Source: Bacillota bacterium
GTDB lineage: Bacteria; Bacillota; Clostridia; Oscillospirales; Acutalibacteraceae
Length of the DNA stretch: 64,000 nt
Direction: 5' to 3'
Assembly (NCBI GenBank): GCA_021769885.1
Contig: JAETSA010000007.1
Location: 1 to 64,000 of the forward strand
A model generated the notes under the pieces. That model worked only from the letters and a program-made list of their open reading frames with translations. It was not told where the DNA came from and ran no database searches. Position numbers and translations under genes: made by a program. Of the stretch, positions 16,013 to 23,836 are shown one piece after another (the stretch's first letter is position 1; each line of letters opens with the position of its first letter).

Positions 16013-16747
16013 TTATTTATAAAACCGTTTGCCTGTATTGATGTTTGCTTTTCTTGCCTGGCTGTGCTGTTCGCGGCGCGGAATTTTATAAAGTCTGCCG
16101 TCCTTTTGAAAATGCGCGCCTGTCTGCTGAAACCAAAACGGGATATTCTGCCGTACGCACTGCGCCCGAATTTGTAAAATCCAATTATAATCGCAAATCC
16201 GTGCCTGCATACCCGACTCCCCTGCCGCCGTCACGCCTTCAATTTCCGAAGTCAAAAAGCGTTCCAAATCGATCGGCTCCAGCAGCGGAGAGCAGACGAT
16301 TTCCTTGTGCTTTGCCTTTGCCGACAGCAAATACGGCAATCGATAGTCGGCGCGATCCTGATTTTCCACCGTACAGCAAACCACCACATTGTCGTATCCG
16401 TCGCCCCAATCGGGCGGCACGCACTGCATCAAACGGTCAATCCGTTTTGTGATAAACAAAAACGTGCAGTCGCTTCGCTCCCGAATCATAGCCCACGCCT
16501 CCTGCCGCCATACATCTGCATCCTCCAATAAAAAATCAGAGGTAAAGCAGGTATAAATGCACGTCCCCGACGGAATTTTATACTTGCCGCTGCGGTCTTT
16601 TTTCACGGGCAGGTTAAAATTCTGCGTTTTATGCACCTCGGCACTGTTTCGGTCGTATTTCGCATCGCTTCTGTATACATAACAATGCTTACAGCCCGTG
16701 CTGATTTTGTGACAGCCGTGCCAAAGATTCCATGTGACGGAACGCAT
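16013..16747 (-). CDS. DUF5131 (phage Gp37/Gp68-like) family protein
   Basis: The 244-residue protein starts MRSVTWNLWHGCHKISTGCKHCY in homologue-like fashion (cysteines at 12, 18 and 21). The cysteine triad and the following alpha/beta pattern resemble radical-SAM or Fe-S binding TIM-barrel proteins, but the spacing differs from the classical CX3CX2C. Family members occur in phages and in many bacterial chromosomes, and no activity is generally agreed. Other conserved stretches are FFITKR-like FLFITKRIDRL and VTAAGESG. The C-terminus is basic (IPRREQHSQARKANINTGKRFYK). It stands alone, between a terminator and a REP array, so its context says nothing about function. Confidence 0.8.
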   Translation of the reverse strand: MRSVTWNLWHGCHKISTGCKHCYVYRSDAKYDRNSAEVHKTQNFNLPVKKDRSGKYKIPSGTCIYTCFTSDFLLEDADVWRQEAWAMIRERSDCTFLFITKRIDRLMQCVPPDWGDGYDNVVVCCTVENQDRADYRLPYLLSAKAKHKEIVCSPLLEPIDLERFLTSEIEGVTAAGESGMQARICDYNWILQIRAQCVRQNIPFWFQQTGAHFQKDGRLYKIPRREQHSQARKANINTGKRFYK

Positions 16748-16819
16748 TCAGCTCCCCTCCCGATGAATATTTCTGATTTTGCGCCCCCGGCAGTGTTCGT
16801 TTGTGTACACAATCGCGCC

Positions 16820-17060
16820 ACTACGAGTGTAGGGAACGACCTTAGTGTCGTTCCGTGGAGTTTGTGCAAATTCTGCCGGGCATGACGTAAATTGGATTCA
16901 CGCGTAGGGACGGACATCCTTGTCCGTCCGTGAGTTTGTGCAAAATCCAACTGCGTTCGGGCGGACGTGGAAGTCCGCCCCTACGGGGTTAGTGTAAAAC
17001 CGTTAGGCTTATGTGAAATCCAACCGCCCACGGGGCGATGTGGGCACCGCCCCCTACGGG
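16820..17060. repeat. REP-like palindrome array
   Basis: The roughly 320-bp interval between the DUF5131 gene and pyk holds no gene. It carries GTAGGG/CCCTAC-bounded modules, for example GGAACGAC/GTCGTTCC near 16833-16855, GGACGGACA/TGTCCGTCC near 16909-16931, and GGGCGGAC/GTCCGCCC near 16958-16979. Confidence 0.75.
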
Positions 17061-17065
17061 TTACA

Positions 17066-18481
17066 TTACAGCTTTTCGACTTTCAGCATATTGGTGGTGC
17101 CCGAAACGCCGAGCGGAATGCCCGCTGTAATCACCACGAGGTCGCCGCGGCTTACCAAACCGTTTTTCACCGCAACCTCTACCGCGTGGGAAAACAGTTC
17201 GTCCGTGCTCTTTTTTTCTTCGCACATCAGCGGCACAATGCCCCAGGACATACTCATTTGGCGGCAAATCACTTCATTTGTTGTGCAGCCGATAATCATA
17301 GACTGCGGACGGTGCTTGGAAATCATACGCGCGGTCGAACCGCTCTTCGTCACGGTAATAATCGCCTTCGCGCCTAAGTCGTGTGCCGTCGTTACGGTGG
17401 CGTGCGAAATGGCATTGGTAATGCTCTTATTGGCTTCGCTTGCCGCTTTGAAATCCGTCACATAATCAATTTGCGCTTCGGTGCTTTCGGCAATGAGCGC
17501 CATCGTTTCCACCGATTCCACGGGATGCGCGCCTGCAGCCGTTTCCCCTGACAGCATAATCGCAGAGGTTCCGTCATAAATCGCGTTGGCAACGTCCGTA
17601 ATCTCCGCGCGCGTGGGACGCGGATTGGTAATCATAGACTCCAGCATCTGCGTAGCGGTAATGACCTGCTTACCTGCGCTGTACGCCTTTTTGATGATGC
17701 GCTTCTGAATGGACGGAATCATTTCAAACGGAATTTCCACGCCCATATCGCCGCGTGCGACCATCACACCGTCCGCCTCGTTGATAATCTCGTCAATATT
17801 TTGTACGCCGTCCATATTTTCAATTTTGGCAATGATGCGCACATTCCGCCAGCCGAGTGCATTTGTGAATTTGCGCAAATAGGCAATATCCGCCGCAGAG
17901 CGCACAAAAGATGCCGCAATAAAATCAAAGCCCAACTTTGCGCCGAACTCCAAATCGGACATATCGCGCTCCGAAAGATAAGGCATCGACAGCTCCACCC
18001 CGGGCACATTTACGCCCTTGCGGTCGGAAAGCACACCGCCGTCCGTCACCGTGCAAACGATATCCGTTTCGCCGACCTGCTTCACCGTCATCGCAACCAA
18101 TCCGTCGTTAATGAGGATTCTCGTGCCGACGGTTACATCGCCGGGAAGCCCCTTAAAAGAAACGCTCGCCGTCGTTTCGTCGCACTCGACTTCGCGCGTG
18201 GTCAAGGTGTATTCACTGCCGGTGGCAATCTCGACAGGCTTGTGGTCGCGAAACAGTCCCAAGCGAATTTCAGGACCTTTTGTATCGAGCATAGTCGCTA
18301 CAGGCAGACGCAGGCTTTCCCGCACGCGAACCACCTCGCGAAACCGTTTTTCGTGTGTTTCATAATCCCCGTGGGAGAAGTTAAAGCGTGCAACATTCAT
18401 GCCCGCACGCATCATTTTTTCCAATATTTCAGGTCGGTCCGTTGCCGGCCCGACTGTGCAAATAATTTTTGTTTTGCGCAT
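17066..18481 (-). CDS. pyk: Pyruvate kinase
   Basis: Converts phosphoenolpyruvate and ADP to pyruvate and ATP at the end of glycolysis. The 471 residues cover the A, B and C domains. It begins MRKTKIICTVGPA. The catalytic-site helix contains KIENMDGVQNIDEI and VARGDMGVEIPFE. ATQMLESMI and PTRAEITDVANAI follow, and the C-terminal allosteric domain ends near the stop. It lacks the extra PEP-utiliser C-terminal domain found in many Firmicutes pyruvate kinases. The start is the ATG at 18481 with AGGTGA just upstream; the GTG three codons earlier overlaps that ribosome site. Confidence 0.96.
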   Translation of the reverse strand: MRKTKIICTVGPATDRPEILEKMMRAGMNVARFNFSHGDYETHEKRFREVVRVRESLRLPVATMLDTKGPEIRLGLFRDHKPVEIATGSEYTLTTREVECDETTASVSFKGLPGDVTVGTRILINDGLVAMTVKQVGETDIVCTVTDGGVLSDRKGVNVPGVELSMPYLSERDMSDLEFGAKLGFDFIAASFVRSAADIAYLRKFTNALGWRNVRIIAKIENMDGVQNIDEIINEADGVMVARGDMGVEIPFEMIPSIQKRIIKKAYSAGKQVITATQMLESMITNPRPTRAEITDVANAIYDGTSAIMLSGETAAGAHPVESVETMALIAESTEAQIDYVTDFKAASEANKSITNAISHATVTTAHDLGAKAIITVTKSGSTARMISKHRPQSMIIGCTTNEVICRQMSMSWGIVPLMCEEKKSTDELFSHAVEVAVKNGLVSRGDLVVITAGIPLGVSGTTNMLKVEKL

Positions 18482-18550
18482 ATGTGTCACCTTTCAAAAT
18501 GCAGTTACTCTATTGTAAAATTTAGAATTTCCAAATTTTCCTCATATAAT

Positions 18551-18579
18551 AGTATATATCAGAATTTGTCAATCGTCAA
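18551..18579 (-). promoter_or_regulatory. Promoter of pyk
   Basis: On the minus strand, TTGACG and TATACT are 17 bp apart. A second, overlapping pair (TTGACA and TTATAT, also 17 bp) lies a few bases downstream, so tandem start sites are possible. Confidence 0.65.
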
Positions 18580-18645
18580 GAAAAAAGGTCTCTTTTCTCT
18601 TTCGTGTTGGCGGCTCTGACCATTGGCGATTTCACTAACAGCCAC

Positions 18646-18674
18646 TTGAAGCGAAAAAAAGTTCGTGATATAAT
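18646..18674 (+). promoter_or_regulatory. Promoter of the truncated GNAT gene
   Basis: TTGAAG at 18646-18651 and TATAAT at 18669-18674 are 17 bp apart, 39 bp before the ATG at 18714. Confidence 0.6.
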
Positions 18675-18713
18675 CGGTTTGACAAATCGGAATTTTTTGG
18701 AGATAAAATAAAG

Positions 18714-18998
18714 ATGAGTGAAATTATATTTTTAAGATGCGATGGAAATAACAAAGATTTTATAGAAAATTGCAGGTTGCTTGATGAGGACTTAGATTTG
18801 CGAGTTGGAAAAATAATTAAACGAGATAAGTACGCAGAGTGGGCGAAAGAACTGGGGTATAAGAAAATGATTTTGGAAACAGGAGAACTTTTAGCGGAAT
18901 CCTGTCATGTATATTCAAAGTTAGGATTTAAGCAAATTCCTAATTATGGGGCGTATGTAGATATGCCGGAATCTCTTTGTATGGGAAAAGAATTGTAA
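18714..18998 (+). pseudogene. GNAT acetyltransferase with internal in-frame deletion
   Basis: The 94-residue ORF reads like both ends of a GNAT N-acetyltransferase of about 150-165 residues. The first 40 residues (MSEIIFLRCDG to KIIKRDKY) are the family's N-terminal beta-alpha region. The sequence then jumps to AEWAKELGYKKMILETGE, which is the second half of the acetyl-CoA helix, and runs on to PESLCMGKEL. The central strands and the pyrophosphate-binding Q/RxxGxG/A loop are absent. Roughly 60 codons seem lost without a frameshift, so a protein may be made but should not bind acetyl-CoA. Codon use is AT-rich compared with neighbouring core genes. Promoter and ribosome site (GGAG) remain intact. 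Confidence 0.7.
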
Positions 18999-19320
18999 AT
19001 TGAAACAGAGAAATTCCGGTTTATCGGGCGTGAGCCATCCCAGGCTCTCTACCCATTCCGTCATTTTGACGGCAGAAAATTTTTACAAGCATTTCTCAAC
19101 ACGAAAGAGAAAAGGGATGAAAAAAGATTCTTGCAGAGTGCTTGTCACTTGTCATTCTGCGTCACTGACAAGGATTTACACAACGCAAAATGAACAAAGC
19201 GGCACTTTACAAGGAATGCCTCTGTATTTCCGATTACAACGCTTCAGCTTATGCGATATTTTTTTGAAATACGCATTGACAGAACGGAAATTGTTTGTTA
19301 TAATAACTTCTGCTAAACTC
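18999..19320. other. Gene-free interval before tRNA-Ser(UGA)
   Basis: I see no supported gene. A 114-codon open frame starting at 19000 has no family resemblance, no ribosome site, and runs through the tRNA promoter into the tRNA. The only structure noted is a short hairpin with arms CCGTCA/TGACGG near 19057-19071, plus the tRNA promoter at 19276-19304. Confidence 0.6.
19276..19304 (+). promoter_or_regulatory. Consensus promoter of the tRNA-Ser genes
   Basis: TTGACA at 19276-19281 and TATAAT at 19299-19304 are separated by 17 bp. This is a perfect sigma-A promoter ending 16 bp before the tRNA. Confidence 0.9.
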
Positions 19321-19409
19321 GGAGAGATACCGAAGTGGTTATAACGGAACGGTCTTGAAAACCGTCGTACGGCAACGTACCGTGGGTTCGAATCCCACTC
19401 TCTCCGCCA
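19321..19409 (+). tRNA. tRNA-Ser (anticodon UGA)
   Basis: The acceptor arms GGAGAGA and TCTCTCC pair and are followed by a discriminator G and an encoded CCA. The anticodon loop CTTGAAA carries TGA. The long variable arm (GTACGGCAACGTAC) and T-loop GGTTCGAATCC are those of a class II serine tRNA. It reads UCA and other UCN codons. Confidence 0.97.
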
Positions 19410-19523
19410 TATGACAGTTTGATAGAGCTTCTATCTGAAATATATCCCTTCCTTTCCGCAGAGCGGATTCGAACCCTTCAAGGTTCAGCAAAAAATTTCA
19501 TAAACGTAGTGACGTTACAACAT

Positions 19524-19614
19524 GCAGAAGTACTCAAGTTGGTGACGAGGCGCCCCTGCTAAGGGCGTAGGTCGGGTAACCGGCGCGAGAGTTCGAGTCT
19601 CTCCTTCTGCGCCA
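19524..19614 (+). tRNA. tRNA-Ser (anticodon GCU)
   Basis: The acceptor arms GCAGAAG and CTTCTGC pair and an encoded CCA follows. The anticodon loop holds GCT. The long variable arm (TAGGTCGGGTAACCGGC region) marks a class II serine tRNA. It reads AGC/AGU codons and is probably transcribed from the promoter ahead of tRNA-Ser(UGA). Confidence 0.97.
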
Positions 19615-19615
19615 G

Positions 19616-19644
19616 AAAAAAGCACGCGAAAGCGTGCTTTTTTC
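19616..19644 (+). terminator. Terminator of the tRNA-Ser pair
   Basis: AAAAAAGCACGC, a GAAA loop and GCGTGCTTTTTT form a perfect hairpin with a T-run directly after the second tRNA. Confidence 0.92.
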
Positions 19645-19689
19645 AATGAAATTCGTTTCTTACGGAACGAGTGAAATATCTTTGATGTG

Positions 19690-19812
19690 AAATATTCGCT
19701 TTGCAAATGTGAAATATGCCTGCGGCATATGATGGAACGAATTTTATTTCACTTTCTGCGAAGCAGAAAATTTCACAATCCGTAAGGATTATTTCATATT
19801 GCGTAGCAATAT
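19690..19812. repeat. Array of short hairpins spaced by ATTTCA words
   Basis: Successive small palindromes lie at 19714-19730 (ATATGCC/GGCATAT), 19753-19769 (TTTCTGC/GCAGAAA), 19777-19790 (AATCC/GGATT) and 19798-19810 (ATTGC/GCAAT). A weaker one lies near 19692. They are separated by ATTTCA or its complement. The arms differ in sequence while the layout is kept. No gene lies between 19614 and 20103. Confidence 0.7.
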
Positions 19813-19858
19813 TTCATTTATAAAGAAAAGTTCGGCTTCATTTATAGTAAAGTTCAAC

Positions 19859-19982
19859 TCTCTCCGCTAAAAACGAAAATCTGTTCTCGTAAGAGGGCGG
19901 ATTTTCGTTTTGTTTTTTCATTTTTCATTATTCAATATTCATCAAATCAGATTTTCGTAATGAAGAATGAATAATGAAACCG
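19859..19982 (+). repeat. Direct repeat copy 1 (tRNA-end-like start plus terminator)
   Basis: This unit opens with CTCTCTCCGC, as in the 3' end of tRNA-Ser(UGA). A terminator-like hairpin follows (AACGAAAATC/GATTTTCGTT at about 19871-19901). Then comes an AT-rich segment rich in ATTCAT/ATGAAT words. The same series occurs at 20409-20542. The two copies flank the zinc-ribbon gene. Confidence 0.75.
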
Positions 19983-20041
19983 CTTCGCTAATGAATAATG
20001 AATAATTGCAAGGCTCGCCTTGCTTTTTTATTTTTTAGAGT

Positions 20042-20047
20042 TATAAT
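20042..20047 (+). promoter_or_regulatory. Possible -10 of the zinc-ribbon gene promoter
   Basis: TATAAT at 20042-20047 has TTGCTT 16 bp upstream (20020-20025). The -35 box is weak and lies beside a small hairpin, so this is only a candidate. Confidence 0.4.
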
Positions 20048-20102
20048 AATATAAGCGTTACACAAAACGATAAATTTAGAATTTAAAAGGGGGAATAAAG
20101 CG

Positions 20103-20363
20103 ATGTTGCTTGATAAGATTATGAAGAAAAGAAAAAGTTCATTACAATACCAATATTTGCAAACAGGCCCGAAAAATGGTTGGGCAATGAAGTCTGATTT
20201 ATATGCAAAATGCCCCCAATGTGGTTATTATATGTCACTGGATCCAACGCAAAGTGATGAATGTCCCTGTGGGAATCTGTTTAAAGATTGCAATTTTGGA
20301 AGATTCGGGGCAAGAACCGGTGATGAAACTATTGAGATATATCGGAAGAAAAAAGCCCTGTAA
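20103..20363 (+). CDS. Small zinc-ribbon protein, unknown function
   Basis: The 86-residue protein has Cys37/Cys40 (CPQC) and Cys54/Cys56 (CPC) in a short zinc-ribbon-like arrangement. The N-terminus is basic, and the tail ends FGARTGDETIEIYRKKKAL. A strong GGGGG precedes the ATG by about 11 bases. The gene is AT-rich and lies between two direct repeats of about 125-135 bp, which suggests it arrived or was duplicated with them. Such ribbons bind metal or nucleic acid or simply stabilise small proteins, so no function can be assigned. An in-frame ATG at 20121 is an alternative start with a weaker ribosome site. Confidence 0.65.
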   Translation: MLLDKIMKKRKSSLQYQYLQTGPKNGWAMKSDLYAKCPQCGYYMSLDPTQSDECPCGNLFKDCNFGRFGARTGDETIEIYRKKKAL

Positions 20364-20408
20364 ATCACAATTTATCTTTCAGCAATCGTATAAATTCAAA
20401 AGCGCATT

Positions 20409-20542
20409 CCTCTCCGCTAAAAGCGAAAATCCGTTCTCGTAAGAGGGCGGATTTTCGTTTTGTATTCTCATTTTTCATTATTCAATATTCATCATTCATC
20501 AAATCGGATTTTCGTAATGAAGAATGAATAGTGAAATCGCAA
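20409..20542 (+). repeat. Direct repeat copy 2
   Basis: Same order of elements as 19859-19982: CTCTCCGCTAA, the hairpin GCGAAAATC/GATTTTCGTT with loop TTCTCGTAAGAG, then AT-rich ATTCAT-type words. It has small indels relative to copy 1. It also supplies a terminator for the zinc-ribbon gene. Confidence 0.75.
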
Positions 20543-20562
20543 CGTTTGAGAATAATGCATAA

Positions 20563-20591
20563 TTGATTTGCACTTTGTCTTCTGCTATAAT
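20563..20591 (+). promoter_or_regulatory. Promoter of the GH30 fusion gene
   Basis: TTGATT at 20563-20568 and TATAAT at 20586-20591 are 17 bp apart, 55 bp before the start codon. Confidence 0.65.
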
Positions 20592-20646
20592 GATTATAAA
20601 AGCAATTCACATTAAAGCATCCTGTAAAAAGCTTGGAGGCGCACAT

Positions 20647-22818
20647 ATGACAAAGGGGAAATCTGCAAAGAAAATTTTGATTGCTGCGGGGGTAATCCTG
20701 CTTGCGGTACTGATTGCAGCGGCATACATTCTGTTTGGAGTGGTCGGTATGGAGAAAAAGCGTACATATCCGCAAAGTGCAGCGGTGGAAGCCAACGTCG
20801 GGACGGGCAAAACGGTGCTTGACACGGATGTGACCTATCAGACGATGAACGGCTTCGGGGCGTCCGCCTGTTGGTGGAGTCAGGATGTCGGCACTTGGGA
20901 AAATCACGAAGAAATTCTTTCCTATCTCTACGACAGCGAAAAGGGCATCGGCTTGAATATTTACCGTTACAATCTCGGCGCGGGGTCAAAGGGCGACGCG
21001 CACATTCTGACAGAGAACCGCTCTACCGAATGCTTTTTGAATGCGGATGGCACGTATGACTTCACAAAAGATGCGGCGGCGCAAACCTGCCTTGCCGATG
21101 CGAAACGGCTTGCAGGAAACGATTTGCGCGTGACGCTGTTTTGCAATTCCGCACCCGTATCTTTAACCATGAACGGTGCGGGCTACGGTGCGCCGTCAAG
21201 CGACCCGGATGCGCCGTGGGTTACCAATCTGGACGAGAAAAATTACGGCGCATTCGCGGATTACTGCTATAACAGCGCAGAATACTTTTTGGATGCAGGC
21301 TACCGTGTCACCGACCTCTCCCCCATCAACGAGCCGCAGTACAGCTGGGCGGCTTGGTATAACGAGGACGGCTCTTACAGCGTCAATCAAGAGGGCTGTC
21401 ATTTTTCGAAGACCGAGGCAACGGCGTTATATGATACGATGATTCAGAAATTCAAAGACTCCAAGGTCGAAAACGCAGGCTGTAAAATCTCCATGTTTGA
21501 ATCGGGCTCTGCGGAAGGGCAAGGCTCCGCCTGCGCGGCATACCTCGACTGCGCACTCGGCAAAGGACCGAAATATGTATTTAAAAATCAGGCATTGCGT
21601 TCGTATTTTGATACCGTCAGCCTGCATTCCTATTGGTCGTCCGCTGAAACCAAGCGGCAGGCGGCGGCGTATCTTGCGGACAAATATTCCAATTACGATG
21701 TGGTTTGCACGGAATACTGTCAAATGACGAACGACGAAAACACAGGCGTGTTCGACTTGATTTCAAAAGAACCGAACGGCACAAATGGAATGACCATTGA
21801 CTACGGCACGGCGATGGCGCAGGTCATTGTAGACGATTTAACGATTCTGAACGCCAAGGAATGGGATTGGTGGCTCGGCTGTTCCTACGGCGTATACCCC
21901 GACGGGCTGGTATACATTAACGCAGACAACCACAACGATATAAAGACCTCAAAGCGGCTGTGGTGCCTCGGCAATTTCTCAAAATTCATTGACGAGGGCG
22001 CGGTGCGTGTCGCCTGCTCAAGCGGCGTGGATACGCTCCCCTGCTGTGCGTTTGTCAATACAAACGGCAGTACGGTTGTGGTCTATGTGAATAACACGGA
22101 AGAAGATGCAAAAACCGTCCTTTCCTGCACGGGGGATTACAGTGTATACACCACAAGTGCTGTGCACGACCTCGAAAAAACCGCAAGCGGCGCGGCGGGC
22201 GATGTGAGCGTTTTTGCGCCTGCAAAGTCGGTCGTGACGGTGGTTATGAATGAACCAACGACGGTGCGTCGACCTGCAAGTGCCCTATTTGAAGATAATT
22301 CACACGCAAACAGCGCCGTGTCGATTGTGTATCCCATTTTTAAAGATATGCAAATTGTCAACGATTGGATTGCCGATTTTGCTGCATCTTATGCAGAGAA
22401 AACCTACGATGCGGATTACACGGATTTAGAGCTGAACTTAGAGTATACCGTAAAACGGCAGGACAGCAAATACATCAGCATCGTTTTTGAAGGAACAGGC
22501 AATATACGCACGGCGGCACATCCAAATTCTGTTTTCGTTGCCAAGACCTTTGATTTAGAAAATCAAAAAGAAGTCAATCCAACAGACATCTGTGAAATTA
22601 ATACACATTTTGCACAAGAAGTTTATGCCGCCTTTTCGGGAAACGCTTCCATTGCCGCAGAATTTCAAAAGGTTTATCCCAATGCAGACGCATTGCTGAA
22701 AGCACTGCAAACGGAAGATACACAAATTTATTTTACGGAGAAAAGTGTCGGCGTCAGCGTGCCCGTGCCGCACGCCATAGGCGACCATATGGAAATCGAA
22801 TTGCCGATGGCGGTTTAA
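20647..22818 (+). CDS. Membrane-anchored GH30 hydrolase fused to RsiV-like DUF3298 domain
   Basis: A 723-residue cell-surface protein. Residues 1-35 are a basic start and one membrane helix (ILIAAGVILLAVLIAAAYILF), giving an outside-facing enzyme. Residues about 60-520 are a GH30 (clan A) hydrolase. The family opening is NGFGASACWWSQD. The likely acid/base Glu229 is in LSPINEPQYSW and the nucleophile Glu356 in VVCTEYCQM. GH30 enzymes split beta-linked glucans, galactans or xylans, and the exact substrate is open. Residues about 555-723 look like the DUF3298 domain of the anti-sigma factor RsiV (FEGTGNIRTAAHPNSVF, FYFTEK-like IYFTEKSVGVSVPVPHA), which in RsiV binds lysozyme. The start at 20647 follows GGAGG. 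The gene is monocistronic. Confidence 0.82.
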   Translation: MTKGKSAKKILIAAGVILLAVLIAAAYILFGVVGMEKKRTYPQSAAVEANVGTGKTVLDTDVTYQTMNGFGASACWWSQDVGTWENHEEILSYLYDSEKGIGLNIYRYNLGAGSKGDAHILTENRSTECFLNADGTYDFTKDAAAQTCLADAKRLAGNDLRVTLFCNSAPVSLTMNGAGYGAPSSDPDAPWVTNLDEKNYGAFADYCYNSAEYFLDAGYRVTDLSPINEPQYSWAAWYNEDGSYSVNQEGCHFSKTEATALYDTMIQKFKDSKVENAGCKISMFESGSAEGQGSACAAYLDCALGKGPKYVFKNQALRSYFDTVSLHSYWSSAETKRQAAAYLADKYSNYDVVCTEYCQMTNDENTGVFDLISKEPNGTNGMTIDYGTAMAQVIVDDLTILNAKEWDWWLGCSYGVYPDGLVYINADNHNDIKTSKRLWCLGNFSKFIDEGAVRVACSSGVDTLPCCAFVNTNGSTVVVYVNNTEEDAKTVLSCTGDYSVYTTSAVHDLEKTASGAAGDVSVFAPAKSVVTVVMNEPTTVRRPASALFEDNSHANSAVSIVYPIFKDMQIVNDWIADFAASYAEKTYDADYTDLELNLEYTVKRQDSKYISIVFEGTGNIRTAAHPNSVFVAKTFDLENQKEVNPTDICEINTHFAQEVYAAFSGNASIAAEFQKVYPNADALLKALQTEDTQIYFTEKSVGVSVPVPHAIGDHMEIELPMAV

Positions 22819-22945
22819 TTGTCTTTCTGCGTGTAAGGCATAAACCGATAAGGCATTTCGAAAAAATATCATCAAATTTTTTGGGTAATTCCTAAATCGC
22901 CCGTGCAGAAGTACAGTATTGCACTAAGTATCTCTGCAATTTACA

Positions 22946-22986
22946 AATCCCCCGTCTGCACCTAAAAAGGCTGCAGACGGGGGATT
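22946..22986. terminator. Bidirectional terminator after the GH30 gene
   Basis: AATCCCCCGTCTGCA at 22946-22960 pairs exactly with TGCAGACGGGGGATT at 22972-22986. It lies between the convergent GH30 gene and the membrane-protein gene at 23004. Confidence 0.85.
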
Positions 22987-23003
22987 CTCACCTAATTTGT
23001 GAT

Positions 23004-23459
23004 TTAATCCATTTTCTGTTTTATATGTTTTTCAAGCAACATATTGTAGAGCATCACAGCAAATGTCGGGGACAGAATTCCGGTCAGCAATGGATAAGCA
23101 AACCCAAATTGCCTGTTAAATCCATCGACCTCTACAAAAGCAAGAATCAATTCTGATAAGCCATAGCTGACCAACTGCTCCATACCAAAAAAGGTAAAAG
23201 CCGTACCGAACAAGCAACAGAGAACGACAATCAATATCTGCGTCTTCACATCAAATCTTCTTGAATAAACGAATCGAATATATTTGTACCCTAAATAGCC
23301 ATACAAAATGCCACAAAATACGGCGATTACTCCGGAAACAAATCCGTCTTCGGAGTAGTGCTTTGTTTCGACATATTTTAGAATCAAAAAATATACAATT
23401 GTCAAAAATAAAAGACTCAGTAAAACTTGGATTATCTTTAAAATTCGAGTCTTTTTCAT
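23004..23459 (-). CDS. Small four-helix membrane protein, unknown
   Basis: The 151-residue protein has a basic start (MKKTRILK) and four hydrophobic segments: residues about 8-28, 40-60, 76-96 and 122-142. A polar loop with the conserved-looking GFAYPLLTGILSPTFAVML precedes the last helix. I do not recognise the family. The ribosome site is GAGAGGG. It follows the gene at 23477 by 17 bp in the same direction, so the two are probably a two-gene unit. The pair is clearly AT-richer than the flanking yebC and GH30 genes, which suggests horizontal origin. Confidence 0.6.
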   Translation of the reverse strand: MKKTRILKIIQVLLSLLFLTIVYFLILKYVETKHYSEDGFVSGVIAVFCGILYGYLGYKYIRFVYSRRFDVKTQILIVVLCCLFGTAFTFFGMEQLVSYGLSELILAFVEVDGFNRQFGFAYPLLTGILSPTFAVMLYNMLLEKHIKQKMD

Positions 23460-23476
23460 ATTACCCTCTCATTCCT

Positions 23477-23836
23477 TTATGCATAATAATCCGTTACGTA
23501 ATCCCAAGAATACGACGAATCATAATAAACCGGCTTGTACTTTTCATCTACACTGACCCCTACACTGGTCATCGAATAGGAAGCGGCAAATGACAGTACT
23601 TTTTTCAAATGAATATATCTTATACCAATAGAAATTTCTGACGTAGCGTCATCGTAATCCCGAACTCTGCATGCACTAACTATTAAAAACGAAATATCGC
23701 CATAAATAATTGGCATTAAAATTTTATTATTCGGCAAATTATATTCAAAATACACACCTAGATCTTCTGACACCGTCACAGAATGATCATCATAACAAGT
23801 AAAATTGAACAAATCATTTTTATAGTTTTTTTTCAC
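23477..23836 (-). CDS. Hypothetical protein paired with the membrane protein at 23004
   Basis: I do not recognise this protein. The start is probably the GTG at 23836, because GGAGGG lies six bases upstream; this gives 119 residues beginning MKKNYKNDLFNFTCYDD. An alternative ATG at 23866 would add ten residues but lacks a ribosome site. The predicted product is soluble, rich in Tyr, Ser and Asp, and beta-prone (VSEDLGVYFEYNLPNNKILMP). One mildly hydrophobic stretch (IIYGDISFLIVSACRV) may be buried or peripheral. Codon use is AT-rich. Co-transcription with the downstream four-helix protein suggests a shared function that cannot be named. Confidence 0.55.
   Translation of the reverse strand: MKKNYKNDLFNFTCYDDHSVTVSEDLGVYFEYNLPNNKILMPIIYGDISFLIVSACRVRDYDDATSEISIGIRYIHLKKVLSFAASYSMTSVGVSVDEKYKPVYYDSSYSWDYVTDYYA

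Noticed and set aside
19000-19344. A 114-codon plus-strand open frame before tRNA-Ser(UGA)
   Set aside because: It overlaps the tRNA promoter and the tRNA itself, lacks a ribosome site and has no family resemblance.
19445-19475. Possible tRNA remnant on the minus strand (a GGGTTCGAATCC word between the two serine tRNAs)
   Set aside because: Only the T-loop-like word is present; the flanking bases do not form a T-stem or acceptor stem.
19690-19812. Possible CRISPR array because of regularly spaced repeats
   Set aside because: The repeated words are short and the hairpin arms differ from unit to unit. There are no 25-35-bp identical repeats, and no cas genes anywhere in the window.
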